In this document: piece after piece, positions 8,245-16,565 of the stretch
Layout of the letters: the number at the start of each line of letters is the position of its first letter
How positions within the stretch are numbered: position 1 is the stretch's first letter
DNA from: Saksenaea vasiformis B4078
Taxonomy: Eukaryota > Mucoromycota > Mucoromycetes > Mucorales > Saksenaeaceae
Direction of reading: 5' to 3'
Assembly (NCBI GenBank): GCA_000697055.1
Contig: JNDT01001585.1
Span: 1 to 16,565 of the forward strand
Length of the DNA stretch: 16,565 bases
Made by a program: the position numbers and the translations under genes
The notes under the pieces: model-generated
The model's database searches: none
Told to the model about the DNA's origin: nothing
What the model saw: only the letters and a program-made list of their open reading frames with translations

Positions 8245-9303
8245 ATGTCGCTTACAGATATTTCAAACAATACACGCAAACCTAATACCGAGTTTTCGCC
8301 AGAAGAACGCGCCGCGATTTATGGAATGAACCAAGCAGGAATGTCGTATGGCGCGATTGCAAAGGCCAAGGGACTCAGTCGAGCAACCGTTCAACGCATT
8401 GTAGAAAACGTGAGAAAGTCTGGTTCTGCAGTATCAAAGCCGAGAACAGGTAGACCAAAAAAGATTTCCAAACGGTCATGTAGAGTTATTCAGCGAGATA
8501 TTCGGCGCGATCCTCGAATGCCCCTGAAGGTCCATGGCGCCATATCCTCCGACACCCTGATGAAGGTGTCATTGAGAACATTTGCCAAAGCGGTACACGA
8601 TCTTGGCTTCTCTTCGCGATGTCCTGTCCGTAGACCCAAGCTGACCGATAAGCATAAGGAGAAACGACTGGCTTAGGCAAAGGATCACGTCCATTGGACA
8701 AAGGAGCAATGGGATAAGGTAATCTGGTCTGATGAGTCCAGATTCCTTGTCATCGGTAACGATGGCAAAGAACGCGTCCTTCGGAAGGATGGAGAGGGAC
8801 TTATGGAACAGTACATAAAAGAAACGACGAAATACGGAGGAGGCTCGGTGATGGTATGGGCCTGCTTTGATGCAAGCGGAGTTGGCACTATCCAAGTAGT
8901 AGAGGGCAGGGTCAACAGCGAGACATACACTAACATCCTGAAGAAGAACCTGCTGCCATACCTCAGGAATAACAAGCGCGGAGGTTATATCTTCCAGGAG
9001 GATAACGCTCCTTGCCACACGAGCAAGAAGACAAAGAAATGGAAGTCGAGGAATCGTGTCTCCGTTTTGCCAGACTGGCCTGCACAAAGTCCCAATCTAA
9101 ATCCTATCGAGCACCTCTGGGACGAGCTGGCGCGCCGTCTGGCAAAGCGGAGACACTTAATCCATAAACCAGAGCAGCTGGAAGCCGCTCTGTTGGAAGA
9201 ATGGGAAGCCATCCCACAAAGTGTTTGTGATAACTTAATTGCATCGATGCCCGATAGGTGCAAGGCAGTTATCGAAGCTTGTGGAGGGCATACTCGTTGC
9301 TGA
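8245..9303 (+). pseudogene. Tc1-family transposase (DD35E) with one in-frame amber codon
   Basis: Reads in one frame for 352 codons, interrupted only by TAG at 8674-8676. It opens with paired helix-turn-helix DNA-binding domains (FSPEERAAIYGMNQAGMSYG...IAKAKGLSRATVQRI, about residues 26-56) and a GRPKK hook between them and the second one. After the stop come the RNase-H-like catalytic blocks: IWSDESRF (first Asp), FQEDNAPCHTS (second Asp) and SPNLNPIEHLWDEL (Glu). There are 35 residues between the second Asp and the Glu, hence DD35E rather than the common DD34E. The family binds the inverted repeats and cuts and pastes at TA. The stop lies between the DNA-binding and catalytic halves in the motif KRLA*AKDHVHW, where relatives usually carry an aromatic residue; TAG is one base from Trp TGG. 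Without readthrough only the DNA-binding half is made, which could act as a repressor of related copies. Confidence 0.95.
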
Positions 9304-9431
9304 AATGCTCCCAAAATCGAAATTAATAAACATCATGTACAATACTTTCTGCCCATATTATTGCTTTTGCTATATAACTAAGAGAGTGTCGAGAGTACAC
9401 ATTGTTCAGATGTTGATACTTAATCTGGTTG

Positions 9432-9475
9432 TGCGGAGTTTGTTAAATTGCATGCACATTTTTTTCCTCGCAGTG
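9432..9475 (-). repeat. Right terminal inverted repeat of the Tc1 element
   Basis: 44 bp, reverse complement of the left end apart from two substitutions and one A fewer in the homopolymer run. Confidence 0.95.
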
Positions 9476-9477
9476 TA

Positions 9478-9727
9478 AATTCAAAGGATACACTTCGATT
9501 GTATTCTTTAACGACACTGTCTTGCGTAGGCAGCATGTAAATGACGAGCAAGGATATCTGTAGGGTAATTACGATATGCTTCTCTGGAACTTCAGAATAC
9601 GATTTGGGTGTCCGAAGTGAAGTCTCATAAAGAGTAATGTATGTCATTTCATTTATGAACTCAGGCTGATTACGTTGCAATTTCATGAAGAATCATTCAT
9701 GCAATAGCGTGGAATTAATTAGCAGAT
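9478..9727. other. Spacer between the Tc1 element and PHO8
   Basis: About 250 bp, AT-rich, no coding sequence recognised; open frames here lack any domain. It receives the 3' end of PHO8. Confidence 0.5.
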
Positions 9728-9733
9728 TTTATT
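9728..9733 (-). terminator. Polyadenylation signal AATAAA of PHO8
   Basis: AATAAA on the minus strand 24 bp after the PHO8 stop codon, close to a TA-repeat tract. Assigned by consensus and position. Confidence 0.6.
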
Positions 9734-9757
9734 TCTCTATATATATACATAAACGCA

Positions 9758-11788
9758 TCACTCGTAGCTCGGGTGATGCAGCTTGGATGGATCGTGATGG
9801 TACTCATCCAAGACATCATTGTATTGCAGTTTATCTTCTTCTGAAAGTATCGTGAGGTGGAAATTAGGATTATTCCTAAGAGCTTATTGTAAGTAAACGG
9901 TGTGAGTTTGTCCAAACTTACTTGTTCAATTCGATCGTTATGTCGTTCACATTCAACCCCAACACTTTCTCAATAAAGTGGCCAATCTCAATATTTTCGT
10001 GATTGCCTCGAAGGGGTTCAACGCCCTTTCCATAGGCATAGAGATTGACGTCGACGCCGCTGTGACCATGTGTCGCCCACTGAGACAGAAGTAAATACCC
10101 TTTTTTTTTCCTTTTTGTAACGTTATCTTACGCCTAACTGCGCTCGAAGTGACACCATCTCTGCCAGGAACTGATCCAATCTTTTGGCAGACTTAATGCC
10201 AGCCAGTTTGTTGATTTCTGCTGTAGTTGCATCCTCAATCCCTAGTTGGTTTTTTATTAAGGACGCGAACTCAGTACTCGGAACCTTGCTTCCCAGAATA
10301 TGAGTGGCCAGACCAACTGTGGATTGCTTCACTTTAGCCAAGACATCGGGATACCTGCGCCGTAAATAATGTAAGTGAATGACTGTATCTCTTTGCTGGG
10401 CATACCATAGATATTTCGGATAGGTTTTGGAGACCTGGCGAGCCAAGGATAGTCCACCCGTTTCATGATCACTCGTAGAAATCATAATTGTGTCAGGGTG
10501 GTTATCCACAAATTCCTTCACAAGCGCAATTGTATTCTGATATTCCAGAATGTCATGTAGATGAGCAGCTGCATCATTCCTAATTCGTGCGGTTAGTAAG
10601 AAAAAAGAAACATAGAAACGCAGAAGTCCGTACGAGTGCGCTGCCATATCAATACGACTGCCTTCAATCATCAAGAAAAAACCTTTGTCTTCATTTTGCG
10701 TTGCTGTTGAGAGTAATTGAAGTGCTTTCGATGACATCTCCGTCAAACTTGGTTGGCTCTCTGCAGCTCTGTCGATCTCATAGTCCATATGCTATTTGGC
10801 AAATCTGTAATAAATCACCTCCCTGTACCTGCAGGATCTTGCTTACACTTGGACTAAATAGGCTCATTACAGGAAACGTTACATTGTCGGAAAGGCGGTC
10901 AAAATCGCTACGATTACGGAAAACCGTCCATCCATGTTTTGTGTGTGCCTCTTCTAACAGGTTACGCTGGTCCCTTCGGCATCCACCGTCTGGTTTGGGT
11001 AGGAAATGGCAAGACCCGCCGCCAAACATGAGGTCGAGACTCCGACCTAGCGGGTTATCGCCTATCTGCTGCACAGCGATAGCGTCTTCGTTATTGCGAT
11101 CGCGTACGTGTGCTGAAAATGATGCTGGGGTGGCATGTGTGATACGTGACGTGGCGACCAGGCCCGTCTTCATACCATGATGTCTTTTGGCTGATTCGAG
11201 AACAGTGCCGCAAGGCTGGCCCTTTGGGTCCACTGCAAATGATTAGGCGATAGTAAATAGGGAGAGATCATTACCTCCTACGGCTCCATTATACGTTTTC
11301 AACCCGCAACTGAACGCAGTCGCACCAGCAGCGCTATCGGTAACCAACGTGGACGAGCTTCTTGTTCGTGATTGGCCTATGTGTATTGAATCCAGAGGCA
11401 GCACATAATCATAGGGATGTTTGTACAAATATTGACTGTATGTCCTGGCAAATGAGACAGAGGCTGGTCCCAAACCATCACTGATCATCATGATGACGTT
11501 CCGAACGTCGTTTTGAGTCTCTGAGAGTGAAAACGGGTTTAACCACAAATAAAGTGAAACTTGATTTACCCTTCTCTTCCACCGTGGTGAATACAGTCGT
11601 CAAGGTTGCGACGGCCACCCCAAGTAGCGTCAGAAAACCGGCAAGAACTATTAAAAGTGGTTTCCGACGTTGAAACTTTCGGTTGCTGATAAGCTACGTG
11701 GTTGTCTTTGGGTTTTGCCTACGTTATTTGAGGGAACTTCTTCAGTGTGTTCACTCCAGTCATCGTTCGATAGGAGCGGTTGTTGCAT
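9758..11788 (-). CDS. PHO8: Vacuolar alkaline phosphatase, repressible type (Pho8-like)
   Basis: Type II membrane alkaline phosphatase that hydrolyses phosphomonoesters in the vacuole. Exons 5' to 3': 11788-11738 (tentative), 11693-11570, 11520-11275, 11232-10847, 10791-10634, 10579-10406, 10354-10132, 10079-9922 and 9875-9758; 1638 bp, 545 residues, against 566 in yeast. A short cytosolic tail (MQQPLLSND, with a Leu-Leu that could serve vacuolar sorting) precedes one membrane anchor (about residues 29-52, LLIVLAGFLTLLGVAVATL). Catalytic elements: MMISDGLGPAS (metal Asp, about residue 73), VTDSAAGATAF (nucleophile Ser, about 121), IEGSRIDMAAHS (Glu, Asp and His ligands), STSDHETGG (Asp-His) and WATHGHSGVDVNLYAYG (His). 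All metal ligands are present; the usual His after RID is Met, a non-ligand position. The first intron (11737-11694, 44 bp, GTTCCC donor) is the weak point: without it, a one-base frameshift separates MQQPLL from the anchor. Two decayed copies lie upstream on the same strand. Confidence 0.94.
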
Positions 11789-12600
11789 CGTATTTTGGAA
11801 AAGAAGCAGCAGCAACGGAATAGATCCAAACGCAAAATTGAGTATTTTATTTCTAGGTTGTCCAATCATAATAGAACCTTGCCGATCCTTTTTACAATGG
11901 GAGGCGCCCGATCCATTCGATGGTGATACAAAAGTCCGGACCGGCATATGTCCTCTAACGCCGAAAATGAATATCTCCTTTTGTAGAATCTTATAGTAGT
12001 CATTATATACAGAAAGATAGCTCCAGCTAGTTTCTAACATGAGTGCTTATAAAGTGAAATACCAAGAGGCTATTTCTAGGTACAATTATCATCATGATGA
12101 GCGTGACAGATAATAGCACTGTAGCCTCATTTACACGGCAAAGTAAGACAACAGTAAAGGTAAAGGAGGTAAACACGTCCGCTGGGCAGTGGTATATGAG
12201 TAAGATGATCAGACCCGAGACTACACATGGAATATCGCGGGATCATTATAGTCACTACGGTGGATGTTTCCCGTCCCTTGAGAACAGAAACATCGCCATT
12301 AACAAGGACATCATGCACATCCTCGACAATGAACGCATCGTCTCAATTTCGTTTTGACACAGACTAAACTTGGAAGTTAACTCATCGTAGTCTGTTAATG
12401 GAATATTGAGATAAATATCACAAGACATCCACCCAAGCAAACAGGTCTGTTGCAACCAAAAGCATGCAGAATGCTCTGGCAATCATTCTGATTTTTTTTA
12501 TCCACAAGGCATAGACCAATGGCGTCTACGACATCTGAAAAGCATTAAGTCAAAGAACCTTAGCGTCATCATCACCATTATCATTATCATCATAAGCCAT
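11789..12600 (-). promoter_or_regulatory. PHO8 5' region with a conserved block
   Basis: About 0.8 kb upstream of PHO8. A stretch at 11861-11944 matches the region upstream of the third, decayed copy (16022-16106) at about 80% by eye, at least as well as the exons do. It contains a reverse CCAAT motif (ATTATGATTGG on the gene strand). The frame of the PHO8 ATG stays open upstream to an ATG at 12040, so an 84-residue N-terminal extension is formally possible. A CAT-rich microsatellite-like tract lies at about 12567-12594. No separate gene was recognised between 12050 and 12600. Confidence 0.5.
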
Positions 12601-12689
12601 CTATGGCAAACAAGAAAAGGTCTCGTATGGGAAAGCCAGGATAGAGATTTTTACTTAGCCACGATATTCACCGTCGGCAGTAATCTTTT

Positions 12690-14555
12690 TCGGTAGTCCC
12701 TTCGGCTTCAATGTTCGCTACATCCGCCTTAAAGCGGATTCTGTGCATTCAGGTCGACACCAACTGCGCTGTGACCAGCTGTTGTCACACTGCCATGACG
12801 TTTGTGTGAATTTCTCCCTTATTTGTTTACTACAGCGTCTTACACTTAACTGTACTCAAAATGCCGATACTTCCCTAATACACATATATTTGCTACAATA
12901 GTACGGTTAACACCGACTGATATTGGATAAGAAGAAGTTCGTAAACTGCTATCCAATGCATAGCTTTCCCAGCCAAGCATAAACTATTTCACTTCCGCCA
13001 AAACATCGGAGTAGTTTATCGTAAATAAAATTAAGGGATGTGTGCGTGCTTGTACTAATACACTCACAACGTAGCACAGAGACTTCGGAAAATTGAACAG
13101 TAGCAACCGGTACACCGGTTTTGTGATCGCTTTGAGAAATCGTTGCGACGTTGGTGTTATTATCCGCGGCAACGCCTTGGCAGATACGGCTCTTTGCTTC
13201 TACTTGAAACGATTGTGGAAGTGGCTTCGTCTTTACCAAATACAGTGATTTGTAAACAATCTCAGGTGGTGCAGACAGTACAACACTGTCACATCGGCGT
13301 AGCCGTTCTGTCTGCTACCAACGGTACTCTTGGCGAAGGATCTTATTCAAAGGCCATAATTCTTCGATTTGTTCCCGCTCAACCGGCAATTGAGAATGGA
13401 CTTGTCTAAAATTTGTAATAAGTGCTGCATCACTGATTGGTCACAGTACAGAGATCGCGGTGGAGCTGTGTGTACTGGCTGAGATTTCCCACTAACTCAG
13501 CTCGAGTTCGTCAACGCTGCAAATCAGTTAAAATGTACAAACGATTCTCTTCAACAATGCATAAGCTTGCGAATGGCTGGTTTTGCGGTTTATTTGCAGG
13601 GTGCTTCACGATGGGAGACAAACCACAAAGGAACTGGATACCTTACAATCCTTCAAGAATTGTAAGGCAGCAGATGCAAGCCTGGCGGACATTTCCGTAG
13701 ACCTTTTTCAAAGATACTGGAAGCGGCTATCCTATTTTTTCACAGTGAACTTTATGCAAACGGATGTGTAATAGTTCTTCCTCTATTTCAACTTATTTAT
13801 TCTCGAGTGCTCATTAGAGAAAGGGGCTGAAAAGCATCTTCAAAACGCCCAAGAGCGTGGCAAGTAAGTACTGTGTTTTAAGAAGTTATTGTAAGCATTT
13901 TGCTGGAGGGATATTAAGCTTGTTGGTAATTGGACCAGGTATTGCCCTATCTAGAGACATCTATTTCTTGTAAAACGAATGGATGTGTAGACCAAGTTGT
14001 TGACGATTAGGACTATTACAACCCTGGACTTGCAGGGAGTCTTCGCTTGTTTTACGGGTACGGTCAGACCCGAGGTCCAAGTCGTCATAGTAGCAGCTGC
14101 TGATCGCTACTGCTATGCTATGGACACGGTGTTAGGCAACGGATGTGCAGCTAATGATCGAGAAAGCGATCTGTCGTAATTGGCTGAATAAAGTCGAATC
14201 AAAATGTGCTGGTGTTGTGAAACAGGTAACATGAGATGTTGTACTCGATTTGGCCTCAACAGTTTGGACATGGCGCAAATGCTTAGCACTTGTCGTATTC
14301 AACTTGGCGACTGCCGTGTGAGGAGGCACACATTCGCCCCTAGATAAAATATATTGACGCCCTTGTATCGTGAGTAACAGTGTATCCATCGAAATTGCAG
14401 ACTGGACAGTCAAAGGAGCTCCTCGACGGCATTCCCCAAAATCTTGTTATGTAATCATATTCGGTTAATGAATGCTTCTTAAGATATTGATTTAGTCGAT
14501 GGGTGGGAACCATTTCATCAACAGTGGAAACTGACACCGTTAATGCTTGCAGCAT
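12690..14555 (-). pseudogene. Second PHO8 copy, decayed and lacking its 5' end
   Basis: Fragments of PHO8 lie here in the same order and strand as in the live gene. At 14555-14400 an exon 2-like stretch reads RLNQYLKKHS...YDYITRF and TVTHDTRAS, where the live gene has TLVTDSAAG; the nucleophile serine is gone. At about 14260-14060 exon 3 is recognisable (TSHVTCFTTPAHF against TSRITHATPASF). At about 13170-12960 the metal-binding motif survives as QSDHKTG, followed by remnants of YPKYLW and a Cys/Thr-rich run. At 12800-12690 the nucleotide match to the THGHSGVDVN region is clear (GTCGACACCAACTGCGCTGTGACC on the plus strand, one insertion against the live gene). No intact reading frame connects these. 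Exon 1 and the promoter are absent: homology stops where the third copy's 3' end begins. The section 13200-14000 could not be aligned and may be inserted or too diverged. Confidence 0.75.
13641..13667. repeat. Perfect 9-bp stem hairpin inside the second PHO8 copy
   Basis: CCTTACAAT and ATTGTAAGG are exact reverse complements separated by a 9-base loop. It lies in the part of the decayed copy that does not align to PHO8. It could be a chance fold or the scar of a small palindromic element. Confidence 0.5.
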
Positions 14556-14579
14556 AACAAGCGATTCATTTCATTGGGA

Positions 14580-16260
14580 CTGTAGAGGAACGATCTTCCA
14601 GGGCTGCGCTGCGTATATCACCGTCTCGCTTTAGTTCTACTTTTTCTTTGCTCAAAGATCTTATGTCGCTGAATCGTGAAACGTAATGGCCAACTTCATT
14701 TACATCGTGTACATGAGGATGCGATGTTCACCGACGTTCATTCAATCCCTCATCTACTTCCATATATGTTGAGCCGTACATCGCTGTTTCCCACACAATC
14801 GCCAGATTCCATCACTTCAACCTGAAAGAGCAGTGAACGATCACGACTCCTTCTGGTAGCTTCTGGCCAAGGATATATCACCTCTTGCGGCTACGAGTAC
14901 CCACTTCAGTGCCAATAGTCTGCTTTATACTTATCGTTGTCATGCAATGAACACCGTCCACACTATCTAAATTTTTGACTTGTCAGCGGTTATTGAGAAT
15001 GATATCAACGTGTACTCTAAAAGATGCAGTACTTGTCATGTAATATATCACAATTCTATATGCTGCCAGTTCGATAAACGGTATGCTGTATGACCTCCTT
15101 TAGAAGGCCTAAGTCGAGCGCAATATATCCCACTCTACGGTAGAACGCAACTACTGCAGGACAGCGATCGTATTATTGTGCAGCTATTAGTCTTTCTTCC
15201 ATCAGTGCTAAGGGTACTTCATTTCAAATTTTGGCGTCACGTTGGGCGTCGCTCTTTCATCAGCCAGATAAAGAAATTCAAATTGCAATAACTTCTCCCG
15301 TGCCTGCAGGCCATAATTCATAGTTGAACTCCATAGCCATCATAGGAAACGTCACATTGTCGGACAGGTTATCAACATCACTTGTCGTGGACTGCCCTGT
15401 CTTGTGCTGCGTTACTTACGTTATATTCGCTCATTTGTTCATTTTATAGGAAGTCGCAACTCCTAGCGGTCATGCTATCACCTATTTTGCAAAGACACTT
15501 TCGTTGTTTCTGTTCTGTGCTGAGTACGATCCACATAGCTCAAGTAGTTCGACCACATTAACCGAGATCTATGCTGCAGGTCTCACCCTTTGACTGTGCT
15601 AGAAACGAACATGATTAAACAATAGAAATAGGGGAAAAGATTTATTATCTCCTACAGCTCCATTAAATGCTTTCATGCAACTCTTAACGGTGGTTGCACC
15701 AGGAATGCCATCTGTAACCAACATGTTCGGGATCATAGAGATTATGTTTGTATAGATAGTGACTGTAGATGCTAATGAATAAGACAAAGCAATAGGTCTA
15801 AAGTTTCATGACGTCCCATGTATCGCAATATGTCTTTGAACTGAACTAAAGAAACGAAGGGAGGTTTTATATTATTATTCATGATAACTGGGAAAGGGAA
15901 CTTGGACTTTCAACGTTGACCTTTGTGGGTTTTCCATCATTTATCGAAAGATCTTTTGAAAAAAAAGGGAGCAGCACAACAAGTCTATGCGTGGAAATAG
16001 AAATGGGTTATTTTCGGTGCATCCAATCATAATGGAGACTTGTCGATCCTTTTTGCAAATGCCAGGCGCCCCGATCCAGTAGATGTAATACAAAGTCCGG
16101 GCCGCGGTAGAAGGACTGTACTGAAAGGGCAGTGACGTGTACGATCTGGGTTTATCCAATCAGAAGGAGTCGTAATTGTCTTTGCCTGCTTTTGAAATCG
16201 CGCTGAGATTAAGCCTTTTTCGTCCGAAACGAAGTTTATGGCCGTGATTGGCAAAGATGC
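14580..16260 (-). pseudogene. Third PHO8 copy, decayed but retaining 5' flank
   Basis: Recognisable pieces in the live gene's order: 5' block at 16106-16022 (CKKDRQVSIMIG against CKKDRQGSIMIG upstream of the live gene); exon 2 at about 15830-15640, where VTDGIPGATTV replaces VTDSAAGATAF, so the catalytic serine is Gly; exon 3 at about 15520-15310 (GGAAACGTCACATTGTCGGA matches the live gene's GGAAACGTTACATTGTCGGA); a weak trace of the IDMAAHS motif near 15070; exon 7 at about 14800-14690 (GNSDVRLNIYG against GHSGVDVNLYAYG, then NEVGHYV against IEIGHFI). About 65 bp are missing from exon 2 between the DSAAG motif and the QYLYKHP region. Stops and frameshifts break every exon. It lies head to tail with the second copy, about 25 bp apart. 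Confidence 0.85.
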
Positions 16261-16347
16261 TTACCGGCTTTTTTTAGGGGGTTGAGAAAAAGGGTGACTG
16301 TGTGGTCATTGAACTGCTTCGGCACAGCAAAAAAAAAAAAAAATCTT

Positions 16348-16355
16348 TATATAAA
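16348..16355 (+). promoter_or_regulatory. TATA box of the right-edge gene
   Basis: TATATAAA, 71 bp upstream of the ATG, preceded by a 14-A run (16330-16343) and followed by a strongly CT-rich tract (about 16381-16420), a common start-site context in fungi. Confidence 0.6.
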
Positions 16356-16425
16356 GGGTAATGAACAACCAGCCTATTCCCCGACTTCTCTTTTCCTTCC
16401 TTCCTCTACTCCTTCTCTATTCACG

Positions 16426-16565
16426 ATGGCATCTCAGTACAATAGCCGTAAGTTAGCATAATTTTTGCTCACGTGGTTTCTAAATGTCCTGCAGAGGGTT
16501 CAAAGAGAAAATTGGACTTCGCCGACGAATCACACGAGGTAATAACAATAATAATAATGATAAAA
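16426..16565 (+). CDS. Unrecognised gene, first two exons (runs off the right edge)
   Basis: A TATA box and CT-rich leader precede ATGGCATCTCAG. Exon 1 is only 22 bp (16426-16447); a 47-bp intron (GTAAGT...CTGCAG with a TCTAAAT branch-like site) leads to exon 2 at 16495. The join gives MASQYNSQGSKRKLDFADES, phase-consistent, followed by a likely donor GTAATA at 16539, so exon 2 probably ends at 16538 and the next intron begins with AAT repeats. The visible 22 residues are polar with a basic SKRKL patch that could belong to a nuclear protein, but this is too little to name the product. Confidence 0.6.

Larger units (their letters stand above)
8133..9475 (+). mobile_element. Tc1-like DNA transposon, complete with inverted repeats (1343 bp)
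   Basis: Both ends begin CACTGCGAGG and are flanked by TA (8131-8132 and 9476-9477), the target duplication of the Tc1/mariner superfamily. One transposase gene fills most of the interior. The element sits in the space between the AAR2 start and the PHO8 3' end and interrupts no host exon that I can see. The ends are well preserved, so the insertion looks fairly young or could still be moved in trans by a related active copy. Confidence 0.97.

Noticed and set aside
8569..9087. 172-codon open frame on the minus strand
   Set aside because: Antisense to the Tc1 transposase catalytic region.
10587..11180. 197-codon open frame on the plus strand
   Set aside because: Antisense to PHO8 exons 3 and 4, where family motifs are clear on the minus strand.
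1..16565. CRISPR arrays, bacterial operons, tRNA or rRNA genes, viral genes
   Set aside because: No spaced direct repeats, no tRNA-like TTCGA arm in a plausible fold, no rRNA-like sequence and no capsid or polymerase motif were seen; all recognisable genes are eukaryotic and spliced.

Overview
The window reads as nuclear DNA of a fungus, most likely an early-diverging one of the Mucorales type. Support: six spliced genes, five with good homology calls or a complete intron pattern, with at least 25 very short introns (42-78 bp, mostly GTRNGN...YAG with a CTAAY-like branch site); a yeast-type vacuolar alkaline phosphatase and a fungal DHA1-type MFS carrier; and decayed MULE and Tc1 DNA transposons. 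The lineage is inference from style, not from a marker gene. No bacterial, organellar or viral genes were recognised.

Layout. (1) 1-627, minus: 5' part of an unrecognised three-exon gene running off the left edge, preceded by a 27-bp minisatellite. (2) About 1380-2535, plus: remnant of a MULE transposase, frameshifted in the catalytic half but with an intact SWIM-finger half. (3) 2693-3688, plus: prohibitin-1, four exons, intact. (4) 4508-6397, plus: a 485-residue MFS transporter in nine exons with one broken splice donor. (5) 6470-7853, minus: AAR2, the U5 snRNP assembly factor, seven exons, tail to tail with the transporter. (6) 8133-9475: a complete Tc1-like element with 45-bp inverted repeats, TA target duplication and a DD35E transposase carrying one in-frame amber codon, inserted about 280 bp upstream of AAR2. 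(7) 9758-11788, minus: vacuolar alkaline phosphatase PHO8, apparently intact, followed on the same strand by two badly decayed copies (about 12690-14555 and 14580-16260), giving a tandem triplication with one live member. (8) 16426 to the right edge, plus: first exons of an unrecognised gene with TATA box and CT-rich leader.

The host genes are unrelated housekeeping functions (inner mitochondrial membrane scaffold, efflux carrier, splicing factor, vacuolar phosphatase) and do not form a pathway. The region is shaped by transposon insertion and tandem duplication with decay. I found no convincing new defence or biosynthetic system; the best candidates for something undescribed are the left-edge gene and the conserved block upstream of PHO8. 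All exon boundaries were worked out by eye from reading-frame continuity, splice consensus and recalled family similarity; none was tested by computation or transcripts.
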